Shown here: positions 16,214-26,400 of the stretch, one piece after another
Layout: each line of letters starts with the position of its first letter
Numbering within the stretch: the stretch's first letter is position 1
NCBI RefSeq assembly: GCF_003403095.1
Contig: NZ_CP031555.1
Coordinates: 1,054,001-1,118,000, forward strand
Direction of reading: 5' to 3'
DNA: 64,000 nt
From: Thalassospira indica
GTDB lineage: Bacteria; Pseudomonadota; Alphaproteobacteria; Rhodospirillales; Thalassospiraceae
Program-made: the position numbers and the translations under genes
Notes under the pieces: generated by a model
The model's database searches: none
Seen by the model: the letters and a program-made list of their open reading frames with translations, nothing else
What the model was told of the DNA's origin: nothing

Positions 16214-17053
16214 ATGTCATTGAAATCTGTTTTGCGAAACACAGTCAGGTTTACCGGACGCGCGCTGTTTGTCGGCGCGCTGTTTCTGCCATTGCACGCC
16301 CTCGCAGAGCCGGTGCAAGACAGCAACATGCCCCGAACCATTACGCTGTACGCCGAAGACAGCAACGCACCCTACGCGTTTCTCGATGGGGTGAGCCCCG
16401 AAGGCATTTATGTCCGCATCCTCCAGGAAGCATTTGATCGTCTGCCGGGTTATCAGCTTGATATTGTCAATGTGCCGTTTCGCCGCGGGATGGAGCTGCT
16501 CAAGGATGGCAAGATCATGGGGTTCTTTCCGCCTTACGCGCGCGGCGATCGCGACTGGATCGAACGCTATTCCATCCCGATCCTACGCGAAACCGTCGTG
16601 GCAATCTGCAGCAAGGATTACGCGCAAAGCAATGATCTGAAGCACTTCCCCGATGATTTCAAAGGGGCGCGTTTTGCCAACAACGCCGGATATCGTCTGG
16701 CCGGGCCGGAATTCTTTGACATGGTCGAGGCGGGCGAGATTACCCTTGAAGAAGCCAACACCACCGCAAGCAACCTGCGTTTCCTGATGGCTGGTCGTGT
16801 TGATTGTTACGTCAATGAACGCATGGCCATTCTGGCCGGGATGCGCGAACTGGCCGTCGACAAGGCAGTCGCCCGCCTGTTTGACGAGGCCGCGATCATC
16901 GGGCACGAATTTGGCTATGTTGCCTATGGCCCGGACCCGGAGGGCAAATGGCCCTATCGCGACCAGTTTGCCGGCGCCCTAGATCGCGTGCTCAGTGACA
17001 TGCTCGCAAGCGGCGAGATCGACCGGCTGGTTGTTTCCTATTTCTCTTATTGA
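16214..17053 (+). CDS. Periplasmic solute-binding protein, family 3 type
   Basis: The 279-residue product has a signal sequence (GALFLPLHALAEP, cleaved near residue 32). The body resembles the bacterial extracellular solute-binding family 3 (YAEDSNAPYAF, YVRILQEAFDRLPGY, GFFPPYARGDRDWIERYSIP). No transporter genes are adjacent, so it is either an orphan binding protein or a sensor partner. Paralogous architecture is seen at 32509-33462. The ligand cannot be read from the sequence. A bidirectional terminator follows. Confidence 0.75.
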   Translation: MSLKSVLRNTVRFTGRALFVGALFLPLHALAEPVQDSNMPRTITLYAEDSNAPYAFLDGVSPEGIYVRILQEAFDRLPGYQLDIVNVPFRRGMELLKDGKIMGFFPPYARGDRDWIERYSIPILRETVVAICSKDYAQSNDLKHFPDDFKGARFANNAGYRLAGPEFFDMVEAGEITLEEANTTASNLRFLMAGRVDCYVNERMAILAGMRELAVDKAVARLFDEAAIIGHEFGYVAYGPDPEGKWPYRDQFAGALDRVLSDMLASGEIDRLVVSYFSY

Positions 17054-17097
17054 TATCGCCCGCCATAGGCTTCGGGGCGTCTGACCGGCACACAAAA

Positions 17098-17128
17098 AAA
17101 CAGGCCACCGAATGTCGGTGGCCTGTTT
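17098..17128. terminator. Bidirectional terminator before petC end
   Basis: A 13-bp stem (17098-17110 against 17116-17128) has a five-base loop, A residues on the left and T residues on the right. It separates the converging solute-binding-protein and petC genes. Confidence 0.88.
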
Positions 17129-17152
17129 CAATATCGGGCAGATCAGGACGTC

Positions 17153-17929
17153 TTAGTGTTCGACGTCGCGCCAGATCTTGCGTTTGACCGCATACAGCAT
17201 TGCCGTCAGAACCAGCAGGAACAGGATCACTTTCATGCCAAGCGCCTTGCGGGCTTCAAGCTCCGGCTGTGCCGTCCAGTTCAGGAAGGCCGTCACATCG
17301 CGTGCATGCTGTTCCAGGGTCATCGGGGTGCCGTCCGTGTACTCGACCGCTTCATCATAAAGCGGCGGAGCCATAGAGATCTGATGACCCGGGAAGTAGT
17401 GGTTGTAATACTTTCCGTCTGCAAGGTCGAAGCCCTCTGGTGCTTCTTCCTCATAGCCGGTCAGAAGGCCGAACACATAGTCCGGGCCACCCACGCGTGC
17501 CTTGTTCATCAACGAAAGGTCCGGCGGAATAGCGCCGCCGTTTGATGCGGCAGCCGCCTTTTCGTTGGGGAACGGAGACGGGAAGTAATCCGAAGCAAGA
17601 CCCGGACGGGTGAACATGTCACCATCGTCATTCGGGCCGTCTTCGATGTCATACTCGGCGGCAATCGCCTTGATCTGGTCTTCGTTGAACCCAATGCCTT
17701 CAAGGTTACGGAAGGCAATGAAGCGCAGGCTGTGACAGCCGGCACAGATGTTCTTGTAGACCTGGAAGCCACGCTGCAGCTGGGCACGGTCATAGGTACC
17801 AAACAGACCCTGCCAGCTCCAGTCCTGTGCCTCGGGCACCGGCGCGTCGCCGGCAGCCTTGGCTGCACCACCAGTGAATGCGGTTACCGCGAAGGCGGCA
17901 GCAATTGCGGTCAGTGCGAACTTACGCAT
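17153..17929 (-). CDS. petC: Cytochrome c1 of the bc1 complex
   Basis: The product is a 258-residue cytochrome c1. A signal sequence is followed by the covalent haem site CAGCH (Cys62, Cys65, His66) and the Met-ligand region [13 protein letters not shown]-terminal membrane anchor ([20 protein letters not shown]) holds it on the periplasmic face. It passes electrons from the Rieske protein to soluble or membrane cytochrome c. The ATG at 17929 was chosen over a GTG at 17935 because GGAGG lies six bases upstream; it overlaps the petB end by 8 bp. Third gene of petABC. Confidence 0.95.
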   Translation of the reverse strand: MRKFALTAIAAAFAVTAFTGGAAKAAGDAPVPEAQDWSWQGLFGTYDRAQLQRGFQVYKNICAGCHSLRFIAFRNLEGIGFNEDQIKAIAAEYDIEDGPNDDGDMFTRPGLASDYFPSPFPNEKAAAASNGGAIPPDLSLMNKARVGGPDYVFGLLTGYEEEAPEGFDLADGKYYNHYFPGHQISMAPPLYDEAVEYTDGTPMTLEQHARDVTAFLNWTAQPELEARKALGMKVILFLLVLTAMLYAVKRKIWRDVEH

Positions 17930-19190
17930 TTGCACCCTCCTTCAAAACAGATTCGCTGATGCTTGCAGGAAGCGGCTTGGTTCGTTCCATTTTTCCAACC
18001 AACGGCATGACCACAAGGAAGTGTGCGAAGTAATACAGCGTCGAAAGCTGACCCATCACGATGACTTTCAGACCCGGAATACCCAGGAAGTAGTCATCCG
18101 GTGCCTTCGCCCCGCAATAGCCGAGGATGAAGGTGTCGATCACAAACAGCCAGAAGAACCATTTGTAAACCGGACGGAATTTCGAGCTGCGCACCTTGGA
18201 GGTATCAAGCCACGGAATAACGAACAGGATCACGATCGAGGCAAACATCGCCAGCACGCCAAGCAGTTTTGCCGGGATGCCAAAGATGGTGAAGTCGATC
18301 GACCGCAGGATCGCATAGAACGGCAGGAAGTACCATTCCGGCACGATGTGCGGCGGTGTGACCAGCGGGTTCGCCGGGATGTAGTTATCCGGGTGGCCCA
18401 GGAAGTCAGGTGCAAAGAACACAAACACCGAGAAGAAGATCAGGAACACGCCCATGCCGTACAGATCCTTGATCGTGTAGTACGGATGGAACGGAATGGC
18501 ATCCGCCGGGGTCTTGATCTCAACACCGGTCGGGTTGTTCGAGCGCACGGTATGCAGTGCCCAGACATGCAGGACAACAAGGCCCAGAATGACAAACGGC
18601 ATCAGATAGTGCAGCGAGAAGAACCGGTTCAGGGTCGGGTTATCAACCGAGAAACCACCCCAAAGCCAGGTCACCAGCGGATCACCGATGATCGGGAAGG
18701 CAGAGAACAGGTTGGTAATAACCGTCGCACCCCAGAAGGACATCTGGCCCCACGGCAGGACATAGCCCATGAACGCGGTTGCCATCATCGCAAGCAGGAT
18801 CAGGATACCGATCCACCACAACATCTCGCGCGGTGCTTTGTATGACCCGTAATACAGGCCACGGAAAATGTGAATGAACACAACGATGAAGAACATCGAT
18901 GCGCCGTTCATATGGATATAGCGGATCAGCCAGCCATAGTTCACATCACGCATGATGCGCTCGACCGACTCAAAGGCCATATCGGTATGGGGGGTATAGT
19001 TCATCACCAGGAAAATCCCGGTGAGGATCATCGTCACCAGAACAAAACCGGCCAGGGAACCGAAGTTCCACATATAGGACAGGTTTTTCGGGGTCGGATA
19101 TTCGTATGCAGAGTGGTGCAACATGGAGATGACCGGAAGACGGTCGTCAACCCACTTGACCACTTTGTTGTTCCACTGAGGTGCGCTCAT
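17922..19190 (-). CDS. petB: Cytochrome b of the bc1 complex
   Basis: The product is a 422-residue cytochrome b with eight membrane helices. The two pairs of haem-ligand histidines lie in helices B and D ([15 protein letters not shown] around residue 90 and [20 protein letters not shown] around 200). The quinol-oxidation (Qo) site signature appears as [17 protein letters not shown] around 280. It forms the quinone-processing core of complex III. The gene lies 11 bp after petA and overlaps petC. Confidence 0.96.
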   Translation of the reverse strand: MSAPQWNNKVVKWVDDRLPVISMLHHSAYEYPTPKNLSYMWNFGSLAGFVLVTMILTGIFLVMNYTPHTDMAFESVERIMRDVNYGWLIRYIHMNGASMFFIVVFIHIFRGLYYGSYKAPREMLWWIGILILLAMMATAFMGYVLPWGQMSFWGATVITNLFSAFPIIGDPLVTWLWGGFSVDNPTLNRFFSLHYLMPFVILGLVVLHVWALHTVRSNNPTGVEIKTPADAIPFHPYYTIKDLYGMGVFLIFFSVFVFFAPDFLGHPDNYIPANPLVTPPHIVPEWYFLPFYAILRSIDFTIFGIPAKLLGVLAMFASIVILFVIPWLDTSKVRSSKFRPVYKWFFWLFVIDTFILGYCGAKAPDDYFLGIPGLKVIVMGQLSTLYYFAHFLVVMPLVGKMERTKPLPASISESVLKEGANA

Positions 19191-19201
19191 AAACCTGCTC
19201 C

Positions 19202-19753
19202 TTACCCGATCCGGACCGACGTGTCGGTCAGGAATTCATATTCCGGAACGACAAGGTTCAACGGCGCGGGGCCGCGGCGGATACGGCCCGACGTATCATA
19301 GTGCGAGCCATGGCATGGGCAGTACCAGCCATCATAATCACCACGGGTTTCGCCTGTGGCAGTGCCCATCGGAATGCAGCCCAGATGGGTGCAGACGCCG
19401 ACGACAACCAGCCACTCTTTCTTTTCGACACGCGCATCGTCGGTCTGCGGATCGACGAGTTCGTTCAATGCGACGTCTTCAGCCTCATTGATTTCGCGTT
19501 CGGTACGATGGCGGATGAAGACAGGTTTGCCTCGCCACATGACCTTAATTGCCTGACCAACCGGGATGTTGGCCAGATTAACCTCAACCGAGGCAAGTGC
19601 GAGAACGTCCTTGGACGGGTTCATGCTGTCCACGAACGGCAACAACGCGCAACCAACGCCAACGGCGCCAACTGCTGTGGTCGCCAAGGTCAGGAAATCC
19701 CTGCGGTTCTCGTCCGGCTGGTGTTCGCCGGAGGAATGCACCGTTTGCGACAT
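19202..19753 (-). CDS. petA: Rieske iron-sulfur subunit of the bc1 complex
   Basis: The 183-residue Rieske protein has an RRDFL-containing N-terminus followed by a hydrophobic anchor (a Tat-type signal anchor, as is normal for the family). The [2Fe-2S] ligands are in CTHLGC (Cys121, His123; disulfide Cys126) and CPCHGS (Cys145, His148; disulfide Cys147). It moves electrons from quinol to cytochrome c1. The start at 19753 was preferred to 19804 because AGAGGG precedes it and the protein then starts like its relatives. First gene of petABC; a perfect FNR-type box lies 80 bp upstream. Confidence 0.95.
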   Translation of the reverse strand: MSQTVHSSGEHQPDENRRDFLTLATTAVGAVGVGCALLPFVDSMNPSKDVLALASVEVNLANIPVGQAIKVMWRGKPVFIRHRTEREINEAEDVALNELVDPQTDDARVEKKEWLVVVGVCTHLGCIPMGTATGETRGDYDGWYCPCHGSHYDTSGRIRRGPAPLNLVVPEYEFLTDTSVRIG

Positions 19754-19832
19754 AATTAATCCCTCTTTCTGCCCCCAAAACAGGCATGCGGAATGCCAAA
19801 CCAAGACTTAGGGCATTCATGTTTACATTCCA

Positions 19833-19846
19833 TTGATGAAAATCAA
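19833..19846. promoter_or_regulatory. FNR-type box upstream of petABC
   Basis: TTGATGAAAATCAA is a perfect match to the FNR/FnrL consensus TTGAT-N4-ATCAA. It is centred about 87 bp upstream of the petA start codon, which leaves room for a promoter at the usual -41.5 spacing and a short leader. I infer oxygen-dependent control of the bc1 operon by an FNR-family protein; no such gene is in the window. Confidence 0.7.
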
Positions 19847-20145
19847 ACAATCTTGCCGCTAAAAGCCCTTAGGCCTGTTTGACGGTCCGTATACTAACAA
19901 AAATTCGGTTTGTTAAGGAGAACTTGGAGTTGCAAATTGTTTGCATTCAACAAGATCATTGGGTTTTGCGCTGCACAATTCGGTAAAACATAGCGTAATT
20001 GCGGGTATCGCGCCCTTTGTGCGCCAAGGACTTGTGGCTTTAGTTCTTCATATTCCAAAAAAGTCTAATAGCGGCGTTAACGGGTAATTATATGTCGCTG
20101 ATGAACTGATTCGACATTTGTTCACCAACGATTCTAAAAGAAGCC
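19847..20145. other. petA–trmL divergent intergenic region
   Basis: About 300 bp without a gene lie between the FNR box and trmL. The stretch is AT-rich and contains an AAGGAG not followed by a convincing reading frame. It probably holds the trmL–hemF promoter; I could not pick a confident -35/-10 pair, and I see no RNA gene here. Confidence 0.4.
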
Positions 20146-20634
20146 ATGAGAATTTGTTTATTCGAACCTGACATTCCGCAAAACACCGGCACCATCCTGC
20201 GCATGGCGGCTTGTTTTGGCCTGCCGGTCGATATCATCGAACCGTGCGGATTTCTTTTGACGTCCGGTGCGCTTAAGCGCGCCGGGATGGATTATCTCGA
20301 AAAGGCCGATTATATACGCCACGCCGACTGGCGCGACTTTGTTGCCGCCCGTGAAAACGGAACCCTGCCGGGGCGTCTGGTGTTACTGACGACCAAGGGG
20401 GCCGAACCCTATTGCGATTTTGAATTTCGCGCCGATGATATCCTGATGCTGGGTTCCGAAAGCAAAGGGGTACCTGACAGCGTCCATGATTATGTCGATG
20501 CCCGCGTCGTCATTCCCATGAAGCCGCAAATGCGCTCGTTGAATGTCGCCATGGCAACCGCAATGACATTGGGTGAGGCGCTCCGACAGACCGATGGCTT
20601 TCCTGCAAGCCGAGTGAATGAACCAAGTGAGTAA
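20146..20634 (+). CDS. trmL: tRNA (cytidine(34)-2'-O)-methyltransferase
   Basis: This 162-residue SPOUT-family methyltransferase modifies the wobble 2'-hydroxyl of tRNA-Leu species. Family segments are seen in order: [18 protein letters not shown] at the N-terminus, [14 protein letters not shown] near residue 100, and the C-terminal trefoil-knot run [19 protein letters not shown]. The length is typical of the minimal TrmL. The ribosome site is weak (AAAGAAG). hemF follows almost without a gap, so the two are probably co-transcribed. Confidence 0.9.
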   Translation: MRICLFEPDIPQNTGTILRMAACFGLPVDIIEPCGFLLTSGALKRAGMDYLEKADYIRHADWRDFVAARENGTLPGRLVLLTTKGAEPYCDFEFRADDILMLGSESKGVPDSVHDYVDARVVIPMKPQMRSLNVAMATAMTLGEALRQTDGFPASRVNEPSE

Positions 20635-20638
20635 CGCA

Positions 20639-21550
20639 ATGACGGACGCAAAAATTGCTGCAAAACAGGCAATGAATACGAGCACGGACCACAAGGTCGA
20701 CGATGCCGTGATTGCCAAACGCAAACAGATCGCCCAGGACTGGTTCCGCCAATTGCGTGATGACATTTGCGCCAGTTACGAGGCGCTTGAGGACAGCTAC
20801 GAAGGACCACTTTCTGACCGTGCACCGGGGCGGTTCGAGCGCACCGTCTGGGAGCGCGGCGAAAATGAGGGCGGCGGCGAAATGTCGGTCATGAAGGGCC
20901 GGGTGTTTGAAAAGGTCGGGGTCAATATCTCGGTCGTGCATGGCGAATTTTCAGAAAAATTCCGCAAGGAAATCCCCGGTGCCGATGAAAACCCCAATTT
21001 CTGGGCCGCGGGCATTTCACTGGTCGCCCATCCATGCTCGCCCCATGTTCCGGCCGTACACATGAATACCCGCCATATCGTCACCACCAAGGCATGGTTT
21101 GGCGGTGGTGCCGATCTGACCCCGGTCTTCCCGCAGGAAAAAGACACCGCTGATTTCCATGGCGCGCTTAAATCCGCCTGCGATGCCCACGGCGATGACT
21201 ATTACGACCGCTTCAAAAAATGGTGCGATGAATATTTCTTCCTGCCACACCGCAACGAACCACGCGGCGTTGGCGGGATTTTCTATGACTACTTGGATGC
21301 CGATTGGGACAAGGACTTTGCCTTTACCCAGGATGTCGGGCGGGCTTTCCGCGATATCTATCCCGAACTGGTCAAACGCCATTACAACAAGCCCTGGAAC
21401 GATGATGAACGTCGCGCCCAACTGATCAAGCGCGGCCGCTATGTTGAATTCAACCTGCTCCATGATCGCGGCACACGTTTCGGCCTGATGACCGGTGGCA
21501 ACACCGAAGCCATCCTGATGTCGCTCCCGCCCGAAGCAAACTGGCCGTAA
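20639..21550 (+). CDS. hemF: Oxygen-dependent coproporphyrinogen III oxidase
   Basis: This 303-residue enzyme decarboxylates coproporphyrinogen III to protoporphyrinogen IX with oxygen, in haem synthesis. Signature segments are [22 protein letters not shown] around residue 140 (split here as HMNTRHIV and [11 protein letters not shown]), [14 protein letters not shown] around 205, and [18 protein letters not shown] near the C-terminus. Start choice: the ATG at 20639 has GTGAG at good spacing; an alternative ATG at 20618 would overlap trmL by 17 bp. The oxygen-dependent form agrees with an aerobic lifestyle. Confidence 0.94.
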   Translation: MTDAKIAAKQAMNTSTDHKVDDAVIAKRKQIAQDWFRQLRDDICASYEALEDSYEGPLSDRAPGRFERTVWERGENEGGGEMSVMKGRVFEKVGVNISVVHGEFSEKFRKEIPGADENPNFWAAGISLVAHPCSPHVPAVHMNTRHIVTTKAWFGGGADLTPVFPQEKDTADFHGALKSACDAHGDDYYDRFKKWCDEYFFLPHRNEPRGVGGIFYDYLDADWDKDFAFTQDVGRAFRDIYPELVKRHYNKPWNDDERRAQLIKRGRYVEFNLLHDRGTRFGLMTGGNTEAILMSLPPEANWP

Positions 21551-21570
21551 AGCTGATGGTTCTGCATGGA

Positions 21571-21644
21571 TGCCCGCTTGCGCGGGCATGACGTGACGAG
21601 AAACGGGTGAGGGGAACCTCCGTCATCCCCGCGCAGGCGGGGAT
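21571..21644. repeat. Pair of REP-like palindromes
   Basis: Two short GC-rich hairpins lie 37 bp apart: TGCCCGC-N4-GCGGGCA (21571-21588) and ATCCCCGC-N4-GCGGGGAT (21625-21644). Their outer sequences (ATGACG and CGTCAT) face each other in inverted order, giving a BIME-like pair just after hemF. Similar GTCAT-CCCCGC palindromes are widespread REP-type repeats in proteobacteria. Confidence 0.7.
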
Positions 21645-21668
21645 CTCGTGTTGCTTGCCCTGAACGCG

Positions 21669-21977
21669 CTATCGAATTCTGTCCGCCAATCGCGTCATAA
21701 GGTCCATGCGCTCATGGAAAATCGCCACGACCAGTGCGGGCGCATTTTCGCGCGGAAGACAAAAGACGTAATGTTGCGCGCAGCGCACCATCCGAAGATT
21801 TGGAAAAAGTTCGCTCATGTCATGGAATGAACCACGTCCGGCGGCAAGGTCATCAATGCCCTTTTCCAGCGTGGCGACATAGCGCCGCACTTGTTCTGGG
21901 CCCCATTCCTTGTTGGTATAGCGAATGATCCCGCGCAGATCGGCTTCTGCCTCTGCGCTAAGGATATACCCCGTCAC
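21669..21977 (-). CDS. parE: ParE/RelE-superfamily toxin
   Basis: The product is a 102-residue ParE-type toxin. Family marks are YILSAEAEADLRGIIRYT at the start, the helix GPEQVRRYVATLEKGIDDLA, and the C-terminal strand pattern VRCAQHYVFCLPRENAPALVVAIFHERMDL, split around the RCxxHxVF-type motif. ParE proteins usually poison DNA gyrase. The start overlaps the antitoxin stop as ATGA, the standard coupling in such modules. It lies beside a REP pair and an accessory region. Confidence 0.88.
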   Translation of the reverse strand: MTGYILSAEAEADLRGIIRYTNKEWGPEQVRRYVATLEKGIDDLAAGRGSFHDMSELFPNLRMVRCAQHYVFCLPRENAPALVVAIFHERMDLMTRLADRIR

Positions 21978-22225
21978 GCGGGCTTCTCGCTCAGTTCTTC
22001 ATCAAGGATTTCAGCGATGCTTTTGGCAGACACCTTCCCTGCAACCCCATCGTGGATACGGTTTTCAAGCAAGGTTTTCAGCTCCATCCATGCCTTATCA
22101 GCATTGGTATCGTCCGGGAATAACCGTTCGAGTGCGTATTGCTTGATGGTCTTGCCCTGCAAGGCGGCCATCGCCTTCAGGCTTTGATGCTGCTGGTCGG
22201 TGATGTCGATCGTCAAGCGGCTCAT
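21974..22225 (-). CDS. parD: ParD-like antitoxin
   Basis: This 83-residue antitoxin has an N-terminal ribbon-helix-helix type start (MSRLTIDITDQQHQSLKAMA, then GKTIKQYALERL) and an acidic C-terminal tail ending IAEILDEELSEKPA that would wrap the toxin. The start at 22225 follows GGGAG, and the upstream alternative adds six residues without support. It is translationally coupled to the toxin. Autoregulation through the inverted repeat at 22250-22277 is likely. Confidence 0.85.
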   Translation of the reverse strand: MSRLTIDITDQQHQSLKAMAALQGKTIKQYALERLFPDDTNADKAWMELKTLLENRIHDGVAGKVSAKSIAEILDEELSEKPA

Positions 22226-22249
22226 AGGGCAATCTCCCAACAAATGTAC

Positions 22250-22277
22250 AAACCCACATTACCACATATATGGGTTT
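22250..22277. promoter_or_regulatory. Inverted repeat in the parDE promoter
   Basis: AAACCCA at 22250-22256 is matched by TGGGTTT at 22271-22277, around an AT-rich centre, 25 bp upstream of the antitoxin start. This is the usual place for the antitoxin operator. Confidence 0.5.
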
Positions 22278-22332
22278 ATTGCTATTGCGTGGTCCTATTG
22301 ATTGAATGGACGTTTTCCATCGATGTAGGCCA

Positions 22333-23286
22333 TTATTTGTCCCGCGCAGCAAAAATCCGCCCGATGGTATTAAGCAAAATCTGCGCTGCCAGAATGCTCG
22401 TCGATCCGGTGTGATCGTAATCCGGTGCCACTTCGACCAGATCAATACCGACAATATCGCCGCGCTTGGCAAGACCTGCGATGATTTCCAGCACGTCATA
22501 ATACAGGAACCCGCCATGGCTTGGCGTGCCGGTGCCCGGCGCAATCGACGGATCAAACCCGTCAATATCAATCGTCAGGTAATACCGCTTCCCGGCCGGA
22601 ATGCGTTCCAGCACACCCTCGACACCAAGCTTGCGAACTTGGCGGACGGACAGGATGTCGGAACCCTGTTCACGGGCATAGTCATAGCCCTCCTTGGCGG
22701 TCGAGGACACATTGCGAATGCCAAGTTGGGTCATGCCCGTCACCCACGGCTTTTCAATCGCACGGCGCATTGGGTTGCCATGACCATTGCGTACGCCGTG
22801 GCGCTCATCAACGAAATCCAGATGGGCGTCAAACTGCACGACATGCACGGGTTCCTGATCGGAAAAGGCATTGATGCAGGGAATATTGATCGAATGATCC
22901 CCGCCCAGAACCACGGGCAGGGCACCGGCGGCCAAAATCTTGCGCACGCCAAACTCGATATTGGCATGGCTGTTGATCGTGTCGGTATGGATGATATCGG
23001 CGTCCCCAATATCGACCATCCGGACTCCTTCAAGATAGGTCATGTCATCTTCATGGTCATAGGCCCCGGCATGGCCAAAGGCAAAAAGTGTCGATGCTTC
23101 GCGAATGCCGCGCGGCCCAAACCGCGCCCCTGATCGCCACTGGGTGCCAAAGTCAAACGGCGCACCAAGAATGGCAACATCGGCATCAATCGCATCCCAG
23201 TTCTCGACATAGGGGCTTTTGGAAAAAGTCGAAATCCCCACAAAAGGCAGGTTCAACCGCCCGCTGTTATAGCCATGTTCAGACAT
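22333..23286 (-). CDS. speB: Agmatinase/ureohydrolase family enzyme
   Basis: This 317-residue ureohydrolase has the binuclear manganese ligands GGDHS (near residue 118), DAHLDF (near 140) and DIDGFDPSIAPGTGTP (near 225). Agmatinase converts agmatine to putrescine and urea. Guanidinobutyrase or guanidinopropionase are close relatives and cannot be excluded. The start at 23286 follows AGGGGA and removes an unlikely 33-residue N-terminal extension. It lies between a toxin–antitoxin pair and the large SIR2-type gene, with no arginine decarboxylase nearby. Confidence 0.85.
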   Translation of the reverse strand: MSEHGYNSGRLNLPFVGISTFSKSPYVENWDAIDADVAILGAPFDFGTQWRSGARFGPRGIREASTLFAFGHAGAYDHEDDMTYLEGVRMVDIGDADIIHTDTINSHANIEFGVRKILAAGALPVVLGGDHSINIPCINAFSDQEPVHVVQFDAHLDFVDERHGVRNGHGNPMRRAIEKPWVTGMTQLGIRNVSSTAKEGYDYAREQGSDILSVRQVRKLGVEGVLERIPAGKRYYLTIDIDGFDPSIAPGTGTPSHGGFLYYDVLEIIAGLAKRGDIVGIDLVEVAPDYDHTGSTSILAAQILLNTIGRIFAARDK

Positions 23287-23405
23287 GAAAAATCCCCTGT
23301 CGAAAGTGGTGCGCGCAAACCACCACTCTAGGGGACGGGCCGCCTGTAATACAGCAAAACAATTCAGGTGCTTGGCAGCACTCACATCTTCAAAGCCGCC
23401 CTAAT

Positions 23406-26400
23406 TTAAATCTCAATGCGGACAGCATTTGCACCCCGACGCGAAAAACGAACCTCATACGATACCTGCATTCCTTCTCGTATCTTATCCCAAGTCCTCG
23501 GGGCCGAGTTTGCTTCATTGGCGTAAATTCCTGTGGGGATGTCATTGTGGCTGACAAACAAATATGACTCTGTTCGTGAAAGGACTGCTCCGCTTAATCT
23601 AGGAATGATTTTTTCCACAGCATCGGGTGAAATCTGTGGGAACTTTCTATATGTACTTGGCGACAGCTTGTTGGCTGCTAGGAAAAGCTTCTCAGACTCC
23701 TCATGACGAGCCAGAGCGAACAAAATTTCAGCGTGAATGAACCTAGCCTCATAGTTCCTGTCTATGGTGTCATATGCGAGGCTCTGGTGCTGCTCAATCT
23801 TATTTAAATCGGTTGGGGCGTGTCTAAGAGTGAACTTTGCAATCGACGAATGAATTAGCTTACTTTCTGGGTAGATTTCCAGAGCTCTACTCAGTGTTTC
23901 TATCTCTTTTTCTGGTTCGTTAGCTTTCGCATATCCGTTGGCTAAACGTACCCATACAGTGTCACTGCGGGTTCCTTTGCGTATAGCTTTTTCAAGAGCG
24001 AAATTAGACTTCCTCACATCCGGAATTATTTGATGTAGTCTAGACTCGCACTCAAAAAAAGTCGCCTCGTCAGGGAATTGCTGTTGTGCATTTGCTAGGG
24101 CGACTTCGACGGCGACGATCTTATCGTTAATTTCTTCTTCGGGTACATCACTAGTAAGAGTATCGCTTAGTTCATCAATCAAAAGTTTGATGCTAGAGGA
24201 AGCTTTGTATTCATTATTACTACTTTTCAGTTCATTTAAGTGTTCTCTGCAAGTGTTCCTTAACTGCTTCTTTTCAATTGCCGAATTTGCTTCATTGGCC
24301 GACTTGCGTGCGACTTCTGCCTGCGTGTGAATTATGGTGGGATTGTTCGGTGCAAGTTTTCTGGCATGTTCAATTGCAGTTCTGGCCAGCACCGTATCTC
24401 CTGCGATGTGAGTAGACTCAAAAATCGCCCACTGTTGAAACACGAAAGCTTCCGGAGCAATTTCTGTTGCTTTTTTGTATATGTTTCTTACAGCAACTGG
24501 AGAGGACATGTTTTTTATTAAATTGTGTCCTTTAGTCAAAAGATCGAAAGCTAGTTTATCGGCTGTATAGCCTATGTCGAGAGCATCAAGCAGTCTCACC
24601 AAATTTTGAGACTTCTCGGTATCTGTCTCGCAAGCCCCTCTAAAAACTAAACTTGCAACTTTTGAGTGCCGCGCTGTGTAAATAACATCGCGAGTATAGT
24701 TGTCTTGGGTAGACTTGACGATATTTTCCAGTGGTAGGAAGAACTTTGCTTCATATTCTTTAAAGTCAATTCCAGAGAGGCGGCGTACGGTCCCAGCTCT
24801 AGCCCCTATGCCGAACTGGCTCATTGTGCAGATGCTCAAGTACAGATCGCGCGCCTCTTTAGGCTGTATTCTATTGTACTCATTTAAGATTATTTCTTCA
24901 AATCGCTTGCCTTGAGTTGCTTCGTGAAGCGCAACTAAGAGTTGCCTTTCTGCTTTATCTTCAAAGCGTTTTATTTTTTCTTCTTCAGTTAAGTCAACAA
25001 GAACACCCTCGCACTTGTGCTGTTTCAGTTTTTCAAGAAGTGCGAGTATTTCCTTTCTGGATAGGTAGCGAACCCGAAAATCTTCAGGATGAAATACATC
25101 AAGGTCACGGCAGTGGGTAAACCATTCACTGTCCGTTTCAGACGTTACGATCGTGATCGGTCTTCCATGATCAATTGATTTGGCAAGTACGGATTGGATG
25201 TTTGATTTGTGCTGTGAAGTCTTATCTACGCATATATATAGTCGATCATTTATAACCTCGGAAATTTCTTCAATCGCTTCCCAGCGCAGATGCCCAGCTT
25301 CATTCAAATATATAACGGGCTTATTCAAAGACGTTGCGAGCCCCCAAGCCGTTTGCTTGAGAGTGATAGTCTTTCCGTTACCCGCAGGACCTTTGAAAGC
25401 AAGTAAACGAGGTCGGTTGTTGTTTTCATCAACCTCTAGAATATTGAGAAGGCAGTCTTCTACGATTTTTCTTTCGATTGCTAGGTTCTGTAATATGCAT
25501 CCAAAACCTGTATCAAATCCTTGGTAAAATAACTGTGGATCTTGCTGTTTATGCATCATGCCCGTTGATACAAAGCATACGTCGTTGTCGAGGTAGTTTA
25601 TAGTACTGTCAGATAGTTCATTTTCATTTAAAATGAAATTGTATATTGGGTGTCTTTTTTCTTTTTCGCTAAAGTATATTTTACGTTTAATTTTAGGTAT
25701 TTTTTCATCTATCGATTTCATAAAATTGATAAATGTTGAGTCTATCAATTTTACTTTTCTTTCAGACCAGTAATCTATCTCTACTTTGTTTGGATTTGGA
25801 GATATAATGTAAAATGTTCCGCGTGATTCAGAATTAGGAGATACTTTGCTTACAAGTTTTTTGATATGAGTATCTTTTAAGCTGTATCCACAGAATAAAA
25901 ATATCGAGTCAAATGACTTGTCTTCAAGCCTGTCAAATAATCTAGTTCTATTTTTTTTAATTTCGTCATAACTGTCACCAGACAGTATTAGTGGTACGCT
26001 GTTGTCGAATGCATTGTCTAAGCATCCATGGAGTTTTAAGTACTCCACTGGTTTTTCAGTATTCCTTACCATTTCATTGATTGGTTCCGAATTTTTAACG
26101 ATTCGGACTAAATTCTGAGAACAGTTTTTTTTATTATTTTGATATGCCTGCTCTAAAAGGGTGTCATAATTAGTTGTTGCAATAAGCCTCCAGTGGAACT
26201 CCGTTATGAGCTTATATGCCTCGCTTGGGACAAACTGCTTAAATTGTTCAACTATGAAGGCAGAGAATACTCCGTTTCCTGCTGCCTGAATTGCAAAGTC
26301 GGCTGCAGATTGTAAATCGTAATCTTTCGACTCACCGTTGAAGAAGTGGTCACAGATTGCGTCCCGGAGTGCGTTGGCGCTAGGAGGGTTATGTTTTGGG

